Under the pieces are notes generated by a model. The model did not search any database. It worked only from the letters and a program-made list of their open reading frames with translations, and was not told the origin of the DNA. Positions 1 to 7,977 of a DNA stretch of 64,000 nt are shown piece by piece. The number at the start of each line of letters is the position of its first letter. The stretch's first letter is position 1. Source of the DNA: Phaeodactylibacter sp. (GTDB lineage: Bacteria > Bacteroidota > Bacteroidia > Chitinophagales > Saprospiraceae); assembly GCF_022763345.1 (NCBI RefSeq), contig NZ_JALEGS010000068.1, positions 158,405-222,404 of the forward strand. The letters are read 5' to 3'. Position numbers and translations under genes: made by a program.

Positions 1-313
1 ACTGTGCCACACCCTGCTCATCGTAGGTCATGTAGGCACAAGGGCCATTGTCAATCAGAGGCGTACCAAATTCCTGGGCATCGCCCTCATAATAGGTGTG
101 TGGCCCTTCGGATTCAATGACCGCTCGACCGGCAGGGCTGAGAAAAGGGCGAATGTCATCGTAAATGCGCTCCAGAGTCCGGAGCTCTTCCTGCTCAAGA
201 GGCGCACCATAGTCACCTTCCCAGCAGCAGGCGCCCTTGCAGGCATTCAGGTTGCAGATGAACTGCTCATTGACCACATCATCACTTATCAATATTTCCC
301 CGATCATCAACAT
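1..313 (-). CDS. DUF3109 family protein (N-terminal part, runs off window)
   Basis: The reverse strand is open from an ATG at 313 to the window edge. The product begins MLMIGEILISDDVVNEQFIC and continues with a cysteine cluster, CNLNACKGACCWEGDYGAPL. That cluster is the hallmark of the DUF3109 family, small Bacteroidota proteins thought to bind a metal or Fe-S centre through the conserved cysteines. The function is not established. A second in-frame ATG lies two codons later. The C-terminal part is outside the window, so integrity cannot be judged. The gene is co-directional with the isomerase gene upstream of it (start at 850), with about 100 bp between them. Confidence 0.8.
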   Translation of the reverse strand, partial: MLMIGEILISDDVVNEQFICNLNACKGACCWEGDYGAPLEQEELRTLERIYDDIRPFLSPAGRAVIESEGPHTYYEGDAQEFGTPLIDNGPCAYMTYDEQGVAQ

Positions 314-412
314 GTGCTGTACCTGTTTAGGCTTACTTTTTATTAAAAAGCAAAAATAGGCAACATCAGGAACTTACCTGTCATCAGACCGTAGATTCTA
401 CGCTACAAAACT

Positions 413-850
413 TTAGGCATCCCTTTCCTTCAGGTAGTGGATGCAGGCCTGGTCTTCCTTCTCCGTGCTGGGGGTATTGCCAAACCAGGCGTTTAGTATC
501 TCCTTCAGCAATGCCTCAGAGGTGTAGCACAGGCTAATAGCCAGGATGTTGGCATCATTCCACTGCCGTGCGCCGGCAGCGGTGGGCGCATCCCAACACA
601 GTGCAGCCCGGGCACCTTTGACTTTATTGGCCGCCATGCTGACACCGGTGCCCGTCCAGCAAAATACAATGCCCTGATCTGCCTGCCCTCCCACTACGGC
701 TTCCGCCACTTCCATCCCAACTTTAGGCCAGGGGGCTTCGGCGGTGAGCAGCGCACCGAAAGGCAGCACTTCGTGCCCGCGTTTTTGCAGTTCTTCAATG
801 GCTATCTTAACGAGGGAGGCGTCCATGTCACTTCCTATGGCAATGGTCAT
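413..850 (-). CDS. RpiB/LacA/LacB family sugar-phosphate isomerase
   Basis: This 145-aa protein has the length and layout of the ribose-5-phosphate isomerase B / galactose-6-phosphate isomerase family, which interconverts aldose and ketose phosphates in the cytoplasm. The N-terminus MTIAIGSDMD matches the family's first beta strand and loop. Residues 61-77 (IVFCWTGTGVSMAANKV) match the catalytic loop, with the active-site Cys at 64 and the SMAANK helix. Two departures from classical RpiB are visible: the usual DHAG loop reads DMDA, and CGTGIG reads CWTGTG. The protein may therefore act on another sugar phosphate. The family is clear; the exact substrate is not. Confidence 0.85.
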   Translation of the reverse strand: MTIAIGSDMDASLVKIAIEELQKRGHEVLPFGALLTAEAPWPKVGMEVAEAVVGGQADQGIVFCWTGTGVSMAANKVKGARAALCWDAPTAAGARQWNDANILAISLCYTSEALLKEILNAWFGNTPSTEKEDQACIHYLKERDA

Positions 851-1132
851 ATTCCTTTTTTCCGGAAATATAAGGAAAAGGTCTGTGCTGTGAGGAATGC
901 GCCGGATTTAGAAAATAATATTGGGCTATTGATATTCAGTCAAATAAAAGGTAAATTGTAGGCATAAAAACCCAAATGTGCATTCGTGCACCATTTGAAC
1001 AACACCTAAAAACCCACCCATGCCCAAAAACCATGGCCCAAAATGGGCTCGCCTATGCCTGAGAGTATAGCACTCAGAAGTACAGTCGAATGACGTAACC
1101 ATTCCTCTTCACAACTTCTGACCTTCTCCGCT
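851..1132. other. Divergent intergenic region upstream of the giant-protein operon
   Basis: This 282-bp gap separates the isomerase (minus) from the four-gene operon (plus) and must hold promoters for both. It is AT-rich near 900-970. It carries a strong UUCG-capped hairpin (973-997) and a small perfect inverted repeat GCCCA-AAA-TGGGC (1036-1048). No Shine-Dalgarno sequence precedes the ATG at 1133, which is usual in Bacteroidota. I saw no convincing TAnnTTTG promoter on the plus strand. Confidence 0.5.
973..997 (+). other. UUCG-capped hairpin in the operon leader
   Basis: CAAATG-TGCA, then TTCG, then TGCA-C-CATTTG forms a ten-base-pair stem with one bulged C and a TTCG tetraloop, which is an unusually stable RNA fold. 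It ends 135 bp before the ATG of the first giant gene. No U-run follows on the plus strand, so it does not look like a plus-strand terminator. Read on the minus strand it is followed by GGTTTTTA, so a weak minus-strand terminator remains possible. Confidence 0.45.
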
Positions 1133-4100
1133 ATGCCAAATGATACCAATACCCCGCCTTCTACTTTGCAGCAGCTTGCTCAGGAGTTGGGCAAGGTTTA
1201 TGACCCTGTCAAATATCAGGGCGTATTGCAACGCATGTTCCCCGGAGGCCCGATTGCGGAAATCCAAAACCAACTGCCTGTTTTACCCGCCAATTTTACG
1301 GAGCAGGAATTGCCTGCCCAACTTCAGGCACTCCGGCAGTGGGTGGAGAATGCCCGCAGCATCGACCCCGGCAGCCTGATTGATGATGTGGCGGTCTTCG
1401 CGCGCCGGTTCAATGATTATTTGCTGGCCGATTACCTGCGGGATCACTGGTCCGGGTTTTATCAGCTAGGCAGCCTGCTGGGCTGGATCCGGTTTGAGCT
1501 GGATGAAGCGAATCGTTTCTTCGAAGATGCACCGGTGTATGGCGAAGTGCCTATCGACTGGGAGAGCCTGCCTCGGTTCTTTTCTGATCCTGCTGCTGTC
1601 TTTTCTGAAGCAGGTCATGGCTGGGGCACTGCGGGCTTCGAAGAACAGTACCCATTTCTTTTCTATCATTTGGGCGAGTGGCTAAATGCGCAGCGCCCTA
1701 AAGGTTTCCCTCCGGCTGATGCTGAACTGAGGGATGATGGCGAAAAGCTGTACATTCCGTTTTGGGCAGCTGGCACGGGAGGGGTTGCTACTAATTTTGG
1801 CTTTGAACTTTCTCTTTTGGGGCAACAGGGCATCAAAGCTACGCCACAGGGAGAAGCCACCGCAGAACAGACCGTCACGCTTACGCAAACCGCCTCCCTT
1901 TTGCTGGAGCTCCTCCTTCAGGCTACAGTTGGGCTAGAGGGCGGCTTTCACATAGAAGTAACGCCCGATGGAGCCGCACTAAAAGAAAACGGTACCAACC
2001 TATCCGGTGAAGTCCTGGCAGGCATCCAAGCTTCCCGGCCCTCGGGGCGGTTGACGCTGCTGGGTACCGCTGAAGGGAACCGGCTGGACCTACAGGCATT
2101 TTCTGCCAAAGCCGGGCTGCGCATCGCTACCGGAGATGCGCTGGAGTTCCTCACAGAGCTGAGCCTGGATGACGGCCGCATCCTGATCCTCAATGCGGGC
2201 AGTGATGGTTTTCTCAATAACCTCCTTCCTAAAGATGGCATAGCCGCTTTATTCGACCTGACCATCGGCTGGTCCAGCAAACAGGGGATCTACTTCCGGG
2301 GCAGTGCCGGGCTCGAAGTAAAAATTCCCGCCCATATCGAATTGGGGGCTTTAGAAATACAAGGTATCAGCCTGGGGCTAAAGCCTAAGCTGGAAGCGGG
2401 CAGCCCGCCGGCCTTTGAAATCCCGCTGGGCACGGATGTGCAATTGCTCCTCGGCCCGTTTACGGCAGTAGTGCAGGAGATGGGCATCAAAGCCCTGATC
2501 AACTACCAGCCCTCAGGGGGTAACCTCGGCGTACTGGATTTTGGGGTGGATTTCAAACCACCCAAAGGTATTGGTTTGTCTCTGGAGACACCTACTATAC
2601 AAGGGGGCGGCTACCTCTTCCTCGATTTTGAGAAGGGAGAATATGCCGGTGTGGCTGAACTGACCATCAAGCAAATGGTGGCGGTCAAAGCCATTGGCAT
2701 TATCCAAACCCAAAAACCGGACGGCAGCCCGGGCTTTTCCTTCCTGCTGCTGATTACTGCCGAATTCAAGCCGATCCAATTAGGCTTCGGCTTTACGCTG
2801 AATGGCGTTGGGGGCCTCATTGCCATCAACCGGGGCATGAACCTGGATGCCCTGGCCGCCGGTGTGCGCACCAACGCGATTGACGCGGTCATGTTTCCGG
2901 ATGACCCTATTGCAGAAGCCCCAAGAATTATCGCCGACCTGAACCAGTTTTTTCCGGTAGCGGAAGGGCTCTATACCTTCGGGCTGATGGGCATCATCGG
3001 CTGGGGTACGCCTACGCTTATTGCGGTGGAGCTGGGGCTGATCATACAAGTACCTGACCCCGTGCAGCTGGCGATTATTGGTGTGGTACGGGTACAGTTG
3101 CCCGACAAGCGTGCGCCGATTATTAACCTGCAGGCTAATTTCATCGGGGGCGTGGATTTTGAAAAAGGGGAGATGTTTTTCTTCGCGGCCCTCTTTGAAT
3201 CTAACCTGGCACAATACCGTATTTCCGGGGAAATGTACTTCGCCCTCAACTGGGGCAGCGCGCCCAACTTCCTGTTTACGGTAGGTGGTTTCCACCCGGC
3301 ATTCAAGCCACCCCCACTGCGGGCTATTAGTGGCAACCTCAAGCGGATTACCATCAACCTGTTGCCTACCGATAACCCCCGGCTGACCATTCAGGCTTAC
3401 TTTGCGGTGACTTCCAATACGGTGCAGTTTGGGGCAAGTGTGGACTTTTATTTCAAGGTGAGTAAGTTCAAGGTGGTCGGCTACCTGTACCTGGATGCGC
3501 TATTCCGCTTCAGCCCTTTCTACTTTATTGTGGAAGTTGGGGCAGGCCTTTCGGTGATGCTGGGCAGCCGGGAGCTGTTGGGCATTCACCTGCGAGGTTC
3601 ATTGTCGGGCCCTACGCCCTGGCATATCAAAGGCACCGCCAGTTTCAAAATCCTGTTTATCAAGGTCAAAGTTCGCGTGAATAAGCGCTTTGGAAAGCAG
3701 CAAAAGGAAGTCCTGCCGCCCCGCCCGGCATTACCACTGCTTTTGGAAGCCTTGCGCGACACCCGTAATTGGGAAGCCACCCTGCCAAAAGCCAAATCCC
3801 TGCAAGTGACCCTGCGCGAGCTGCCCGAAGAGGAGCTCATCGTGCACCCCGCCGGTCAGCTGGCCATACGTCAGGACCGCCTGCCACTGGGCATGCGCTT
3901 TGATAAAATCGGCAACGAACAACCTAATGACTATACCGCTTTTCAGTTCGCTATAGAACAATACGGCGCCGCATCGTCTATTAAGGACTTCTTTGCGCCG
4001 GCGGAGTTCATTAAGCTTTCCGATAGCCAGCGGTTGAGCCGCAATGCTTTCGAGCGTATGCAGTCCGGCAGGAAAGTAGAGGGGAACATGGACCTCTTTA

Positions 4101-4501
4101 CCGCTGAGCAGCCTGATGCCGCAGTACAACGCAGTTACCGTTTTGAGCAGATGATCATCGATGGGCCCGACTTTTTCGTCCGTCCGGCGGACCGGGACAG
4201 AGCAGGCATGGAGCAGGCTGACTATGACACTTTTGTGAAAGGAAATGCGGTGGGTCGTTCTGTGCAGGGGCGGCAACAAGAGCTGAAGCGCAGGGAAAAC
4301 CAGCAGGCTGTGCATGCCCGTGCCGTGGCCTTCAGCCTCGTGGACCAAAGCAACCTACGGCCTTTCAAGTTAAATGGCAAAGCCCTGAAGTACGAATCTG
4401 AGGCGGAGGCGCTACAGGCTCTCCGGACCCTCCAATTCCGTAAACCCCAGCTGGGCCACCGCCTGCGCGTTGCCCCGGCCACTGAAACCGAAACACTATG
4501 A
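1133..4501 (+). CDS. Giant operon gene 1: DUF6603-like beta-rich protein
   Basis: A 1122-aa protein with no signal peptide. The N-terminal ~240 residues are mixed and mostly hydrophilic. From about 250 to 850 the sequence is a long series of alternating hydrophobic strands and glycine turns, including GFGFTLNGVGGLIAINRGM, PDDPIAEAP and the Gly/Pro-rich VGGFHPAFKPPP. I recognise this as the DUF6603 region of unknown function. The last ~270 residues are charged and predicted helical. Such alternating strands suggest an elongated beta structure with a hydrophobic face, but this is inference. It is the first gene of a four-gene set and its stop overlaps the next start as ATGA (4498-4501), implying translational coupling. 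No catalytic motif was seen. Confidence 0.88.
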   Translation: MPNDTNTPPSTLQQLAQELGKVYDPVKYQGVLQRMFPGGPIAEIQNQLPVLPANFTEQELPAQLQALRQWVENARSIDPGSLIDDVAVFARRFNDYLLADYLRDHWSGFYQLGSLLGWIRFELDEANRFFEDAPVYGEVPIDWESLPRFFSDPAAVFSEAGHGWGTAGFEEQYPFLFYHLGEWLNAQRPKGFPPADAELRDDGEKLYIPFWAAGTGGVATNFGFELSLLGQQGIKATPQGEATAEQTVTLTQTASLLLELLLQATVGLEGGFHIEVTPDGAALKENGTNLSGEVLAGIQASRPSGRLTLLGTAEGNRLDLQAFSAKAGLRIATGDALEFLTELSLDDGRILILNAGSDGFLNNLLPKDGIAALFDLTIGWSSKQGIYFRGSAGLEVKIPAHIELGALEIQGISLGLKPKLEAGSPPAFEIPLGTDVQLLLGPFTAVVQEMGIKALINYQPSGGNLGVLDFGVDFKPPKGIGLSLETPTIQGGGYLFLDFEKGEYAGVAELTIKQMVAVKAIGIIQTQKPDGSPGFSFLLLITAEFKPIQLGFGFTLNGVGGLIAINRGMNLDALAAGVRTNAIDAVMFPDDPIAEAPRIIADLNQFFPVAEGLYTFGLMGIIGWGTPTLIAVELGLIIQVPDPVQLAIIGVVRVQLPDKRAPIINLQANFIGGVDFEKGEMFFFAALFESNLAQYRISGEMYFALNWGSAPNFLFTVGGFHPAFKPPPLRAISGNLKRITINLLPTDNPRLTIQAYFAVTSNTVQFGASVDFYFKVSKFKVVGYLYLDALFRFSPFYFIVEVGAGLSVMLGSRELLGIHLRGSLSGPTPWHIKGTASFKILFIKVKVRVNKRFGKQQKEVLPPRPALPLLLEALRDTRNWEATLPKAKSLQVTLRELPEEELIVHPAGQLAIRQDRLPLGMRFDKIGNEQPNDYTAFQFAIEQYGAASSIKDFFAPAEFIKLSDSQRLSRNAFERMQSGRKVEGNMDLFTAEQPDAAVQRSYRFEQMIIDGPDFFVRPADRDRAGMEQADYDTFVKGNAVGRSVQGRQQELKRRENQQAVHARAVAFSLVDQSNLRPFKLNGKALKYESEAEALQALRTLQFRKPQLGHRLRVAPATETETL

Positions 4502-7500
4502 GCATAGCACAATACACTTTTTTACCCTGGGCCCGGCAAGGCATCAGCAAGGATATCAATGAAGAGGATACGCTCGGCGGGACCACCGGGCGAACCGGGC
4601 GGGCGACCATCGATGTGAGCCTGGCTTTGCAGGGTATACCCTTAGGCGGGTGGTCCATGCAGCCCATCACGGATGCAACGGAAGACCCTGCACGGCCCGG
4701 CAAGCCTGTGTATAAAAAAGTGCAGCTGGTAGGCCCCGGTGATGTCACTGGCATCAAAGCCGACGCGGTGGTCCGTACAGAGCCCCGGGCTAATGTGGGC
4801 AATTTCGAGCCTAACTACTTCCCGTATATTGAATTTTACGAAGAGGACTTTCCTTGGCGCTATACTCCGGCCCGTAGTGTAGATGGCAAGCTGCGCCCAT
4901 GGTTGGTGCTTGTTGTACTGGAAGAATCCGAATTTGAACGCCGGTTCCTGCCCGGGGCGGCCCTCTCTGCCATTACCAACGGGCAGTTGCCGATTGCTTT
5001 TCCACCAGCCTCCGAAACCTGGGCCTGGGCACATGTGCAGGCCAATGAACCCTTTCCTGCCGGTAATGAGACGGTAGCTCTTCAGCAATTGGTGGAAAAA
5101 GACCCTAACCTGGCCTCCTCCCGTCTTATCTGCCCGCGTAGGCTCAAGCCCAACACCCGCTACACTGCTTTTCTCCTTCCCGCTTTTGAACAGGGCCGGT
5201 TGTCAGGCCTGGGCGCTCTGCCTGATCGCATCCTAAGCGAAGATATACAGCAACCCTCTTGGGGGGCGCATCGAAATGATGAATACCAACAACTCTGGCC
5301 GGTTTATTTCGAATGGGAATTTCAAACCAGTGATCAGGCTGATTTTGAATACCTGGTGCGCCGTATTGAAGCCCGGGTGATGGAAGACCCCGTGGGCCGC
5401 CGCCCGATGGATATGCAGGATGCCGGGTACAACCTGAGCTATACTGGAGTTGATGATGGGGTGTTGCTGGTAGAGGGCGCCCTGCAAATTATTGATGCAG
5501 ATGAAAGCCGCCTTGATTTTCTTGAGCAGGACGAAGCGCAGGGCTTTGTAGGAAAGCTCCGGCAAATTCTCAACCTGAACGACCCTTCTGGCAGTGACCC
5601 TCCGGTGGATACCTCACTTGATATCGATGGGGAATCGGACGATCCTTTCGTTCTTCCGCCCCTCTACGGGCAGTGGCATGCCGGAAAGACGCGTGTGGAA
5701 GAAGGTGGCGATAAACCCTGGTTTGATTCGCTTAACCTTGACCCCCGCAACCGGGTGGCAGCAGGCTTTGGCACTCTGGTCGTCCGCAAAAACCAGGATG
5801 CTTACATGGACCGTGCCTGGGAGCAGGCTGCGGAAATCCTGGAAGCTCAGCGCCGCATCCGGCTGGCCCGCTTTTCGGCGGAAACGGCCCGGCAGTTGCA
5901 GCGCTCTTATTTCACTGGTATGGATGAGGCCGTGTACTCCGCTTTTTCGTCAGCTATGCACGCCCGGTCGTTATTCCCGGAAAGTGGAGCCGGAGGGCAG
6001 GCTGTGGCACAAGTTGTCCGTAAGCGGGTACTCCAAACCGGGGAGTTGTCTGCACGCCTTACAACAGAACGAAATGCGCGGGAACAAAAAATAAACGAAA
6101 AGGAGAACGCAGAAACAGAACTGCAGGGCATCCTGCAGGCCATTACAGCGAAAGAAGCGGACATCACTGCCAAAGAAGCACAAATCGACAGCCTCAATGA
6201 AGAAATCGATGCTTTAGAAGAGGATATTACCTCCCTTACTGGCCAAATCGCTGCACTGAATGGCCAAATCAGCGAGAAGACTACGTCCATTGACACGTTA
6301 AATAGCGAAATCGCTACCCTGAATGGTGAAATCGCTGCACTTGAGCAGGCCCTGGCCGATGCCAGTAACAGCAGTGAGGCAGCAGCGATTACGACTCAGT
6401 TAAATACAGTTACAACACAGCGCAATCAACGGGTGACACAGCGCGATGGGCTCATAGCTGAACGCGATGCCTTGGTAACCCAACGGGATGGGCTGGAAGC
6501 GGAAAAGGATCAAAAAGAAACAACCCGCAATGACAAAGTAAACGCCCGAACCGCCGCCCAGAATGAGTTAAACGTTCTGAATAATCAGTTGGTGGGGCTG
6601 CGGAATGATGAGGAAGATAAACGGGACGAGATTCAAACGCTTAAAAGCGAAATCGCCAGCCTTGAGCAGGAAATTCTGCGGCTGTCCCGCCTGCAGTTGC
6701 CCACCTCCACTTTGCGGCAGGATTACCGTAAAATGGCGCGGGTGAACGGGCCTTTGCTCCGGCGCGCCGATATAGGAGAGGTGGCCCAGGATCCGATGGT
6801 GGAAATTTCCCTTCAGGTTGACGAGGCTTCCACAGGTGCAGCAGTAGCTAATGCAACAGTTAGCAAAGATTGGGAAGACCTGCAATGGGGGGCTGATACT
6901 TTCCGCAAAATGGAGCTAGTTACAGTGGAAGGGTTCGCAGTGACGACGCCCGGGCTGGTCCGCACACAAATTCAAAAATTCATGGAGGCTTATCAGGGGC
7001 TGAATCAGCGCTTGCGCCAAATAGTTCAGGTACCTTCTGAAACTGTGGTGCCCGGAGCCGATACCCGGACGCGCCCGTTGCTCGCCTATCCGGAATTCAG
7101 GGAGGCCACCTATGACGCCCTGGCAAAAATCTCCTCTGAGCTTATGCTGCCCAATGTGCAGCGCATTCCCATGGACACCTTCTCCCTGCTTGAGGTCAAT
7201 CAACGCTTCATCGAAGCTTACCTGGTAGGGCTGAACCACGAGATGGCGCGGGAATTAATGTGGCGGGAGTTTCCCACCGATCAGCGCGGTAGTTATTTCC
7301 GAAGCTTTTGGGATGATACCGATAACCTGGACACTACTTTTCCGCCTCCCGATATCGAACTGTTGACCAAAATGGATCAACCGCTCGGGCAAAACCTCCC
7401 GGCTGACCGCCCCATTCCGCCACCTGATCCGGACAATCCCAATGTGGTATTCGTCATCCGCAGCGAATTGCTGAAGAAGTTCCCTAATGCCCTCGTGTAT

Positions 7501-7977
7501 ATGCAGAAAGCTAAAAATGTGAAGGCGCCAAGAGGGTTGACTACTGGCACAACGGCTGATCAACGCAAAATGCCCGTTTTTCAGGCCAAAATCGATCCGG
7601 AAATCTCCTTCTTTGGCTTTCCCATTTCTGCTGAGGAAGCATTGGGCAGCGAGACCGATCCCGGCTGGTTTTTTGTGGTGCAGGAACGCCCCGGCGAGCC
7701 CCGCTTCGGGCTTGATATCACGGCTGAGGATGCAGGCAGTAGCTTCGATTCAATCGATGAGTGGAATGACCTGGCCTGGCCTCATGTTGAGGTATTGCCC
7801 CATGATTTTCTGCGCATAAATGGCCTCAGCAGGGAGCCGTTGCCACCGGAATCAGGAGCGCCTCATACCTATACCTGGGGCAAAAACAGCGCCCATATGG
7901 CGGGCATATTGCTACAACTTCCATTTCGGGCAGCCGTGCACGCTACCGATATGATCAAACTCCCAACCGATGCCTGA
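4498..7977 (+). CDS. Giant operon gene 2: large conserved protein with coiled-coil insertion
   Basis: A 1159-aa protein without signal peptide or membrane segment. The N-terminal ~510 residues and C-terminal ~410 residues look like a folded conserved protein. Distinctive stretches are VGPGDVTGI, VVRTEPRANVGNFEPNYFP, GLNHEMARELMWREFPTDQR and FFGFPISAEEA, which I recall from uncharacterised proteins in actinobacteria and proteobacteria. Between about residues 520 and 740 lies a low-complexity coiled coil of Glu/Gln/Asn/Lys-rich heptads (for example EIAALEQ, LNGQI and TQRDGL repeats) that splits the conserved parts. It overlaps gene 1 by 4 bp and gene 3 by 8 bp. The function is unknown. The coiled coil suggests oligomerisation or a spacer role. 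Confidence 0.9.
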   Translation: MSIAQYTFLPWARQGISKDINEEDTLGGTTGRTGRATIDVSLALQGIPLGGWSMQPITDATEDPARPGKPVYKKVQLVGPGDVTGIKADAVVRTEPRANVGNFEPNYFPYIEFYEEDFPWRYTPARSVDGKLRPWLVLVVLEESEFERRFLPGAALSAITNGQLPIAFPPASETWAWAHVQANEPFPAGNETVALQQLVEKDPNLASSRLICPRRLKPNTRYTAFLLPAFEQGRLSGLGALPDRILSEDIQQPSWGAHRNDEYQQLWPVYFEWEFQTSDQADFEYLVRRIEARVMEDPVGRRPMDMQDAGYNLSYTGVDDGVLLVEGALQIIDADESRLDFLEQDEAQGFVGKLRQILNLNDPSGSDPPVDTSLDIDGESDDPFVLPPLYGQWHAGKTRVEEGGDKPWFDSLNLDPRNRVAAGFGTLVVRKNQDAYMDRAWEQAAEILEAQRRIRLARFSAETARQLQRSYFTGMDEAVYSAFSSAMHARSLFPESGAGGQAVAQVVRKRVLQTGELSARLTTERNAREQKINEKENAETELQGILQAITAKEADITAKEAQIDSLNEEIDALEEDITSLTGQIAALNGQISEKTTSIDTLNSEIATLNGEIAALEQALADASNSSEAAAITTQLNTVTTQRNQRVTQRDGLIAERDALVTQRDGLEAEKDQKETTRNDKVNARTAAQNELNVLNNQLVGLRNDEEDKRDEIQTLKSEIASLEQEILRLSRLQLPTSTLRQDYRKMARVNGPLLRRADIGEVAQDPMVEISLQVDEASTGAAVANATVSKDWEDLQWGADTFRKMELVTVEGFAVTTPGLVRTQIQKFMEAYQGLNQRLRQIVQVPSETVVPGADTRTRPLLAYPEFREATYDALAKISSELMLPNVQRIPMDTFSLLEVNQRFIEAYLVGLNHEMARELMWREFPTDQRGSYFRSFWDDTDNLDTTFPPPDIELLTKMDQPLGQNLPADRPIPPPDPDNPNVVFVIRSELLKKFPNALVYMQKAKNVKAPRGLTTGTTADQRKMPVFQAKIDPEISFFGFPISAEEALGSETDPGWFFVVQERPGEPRFGLDITAEDAGSSFDSIDEWNDLAWPHVEVLPHDFLRINGLSREPLPPESGAPHTYTWGKNSAHMAGILLQLPFRAAVHATDMIKLPTDA

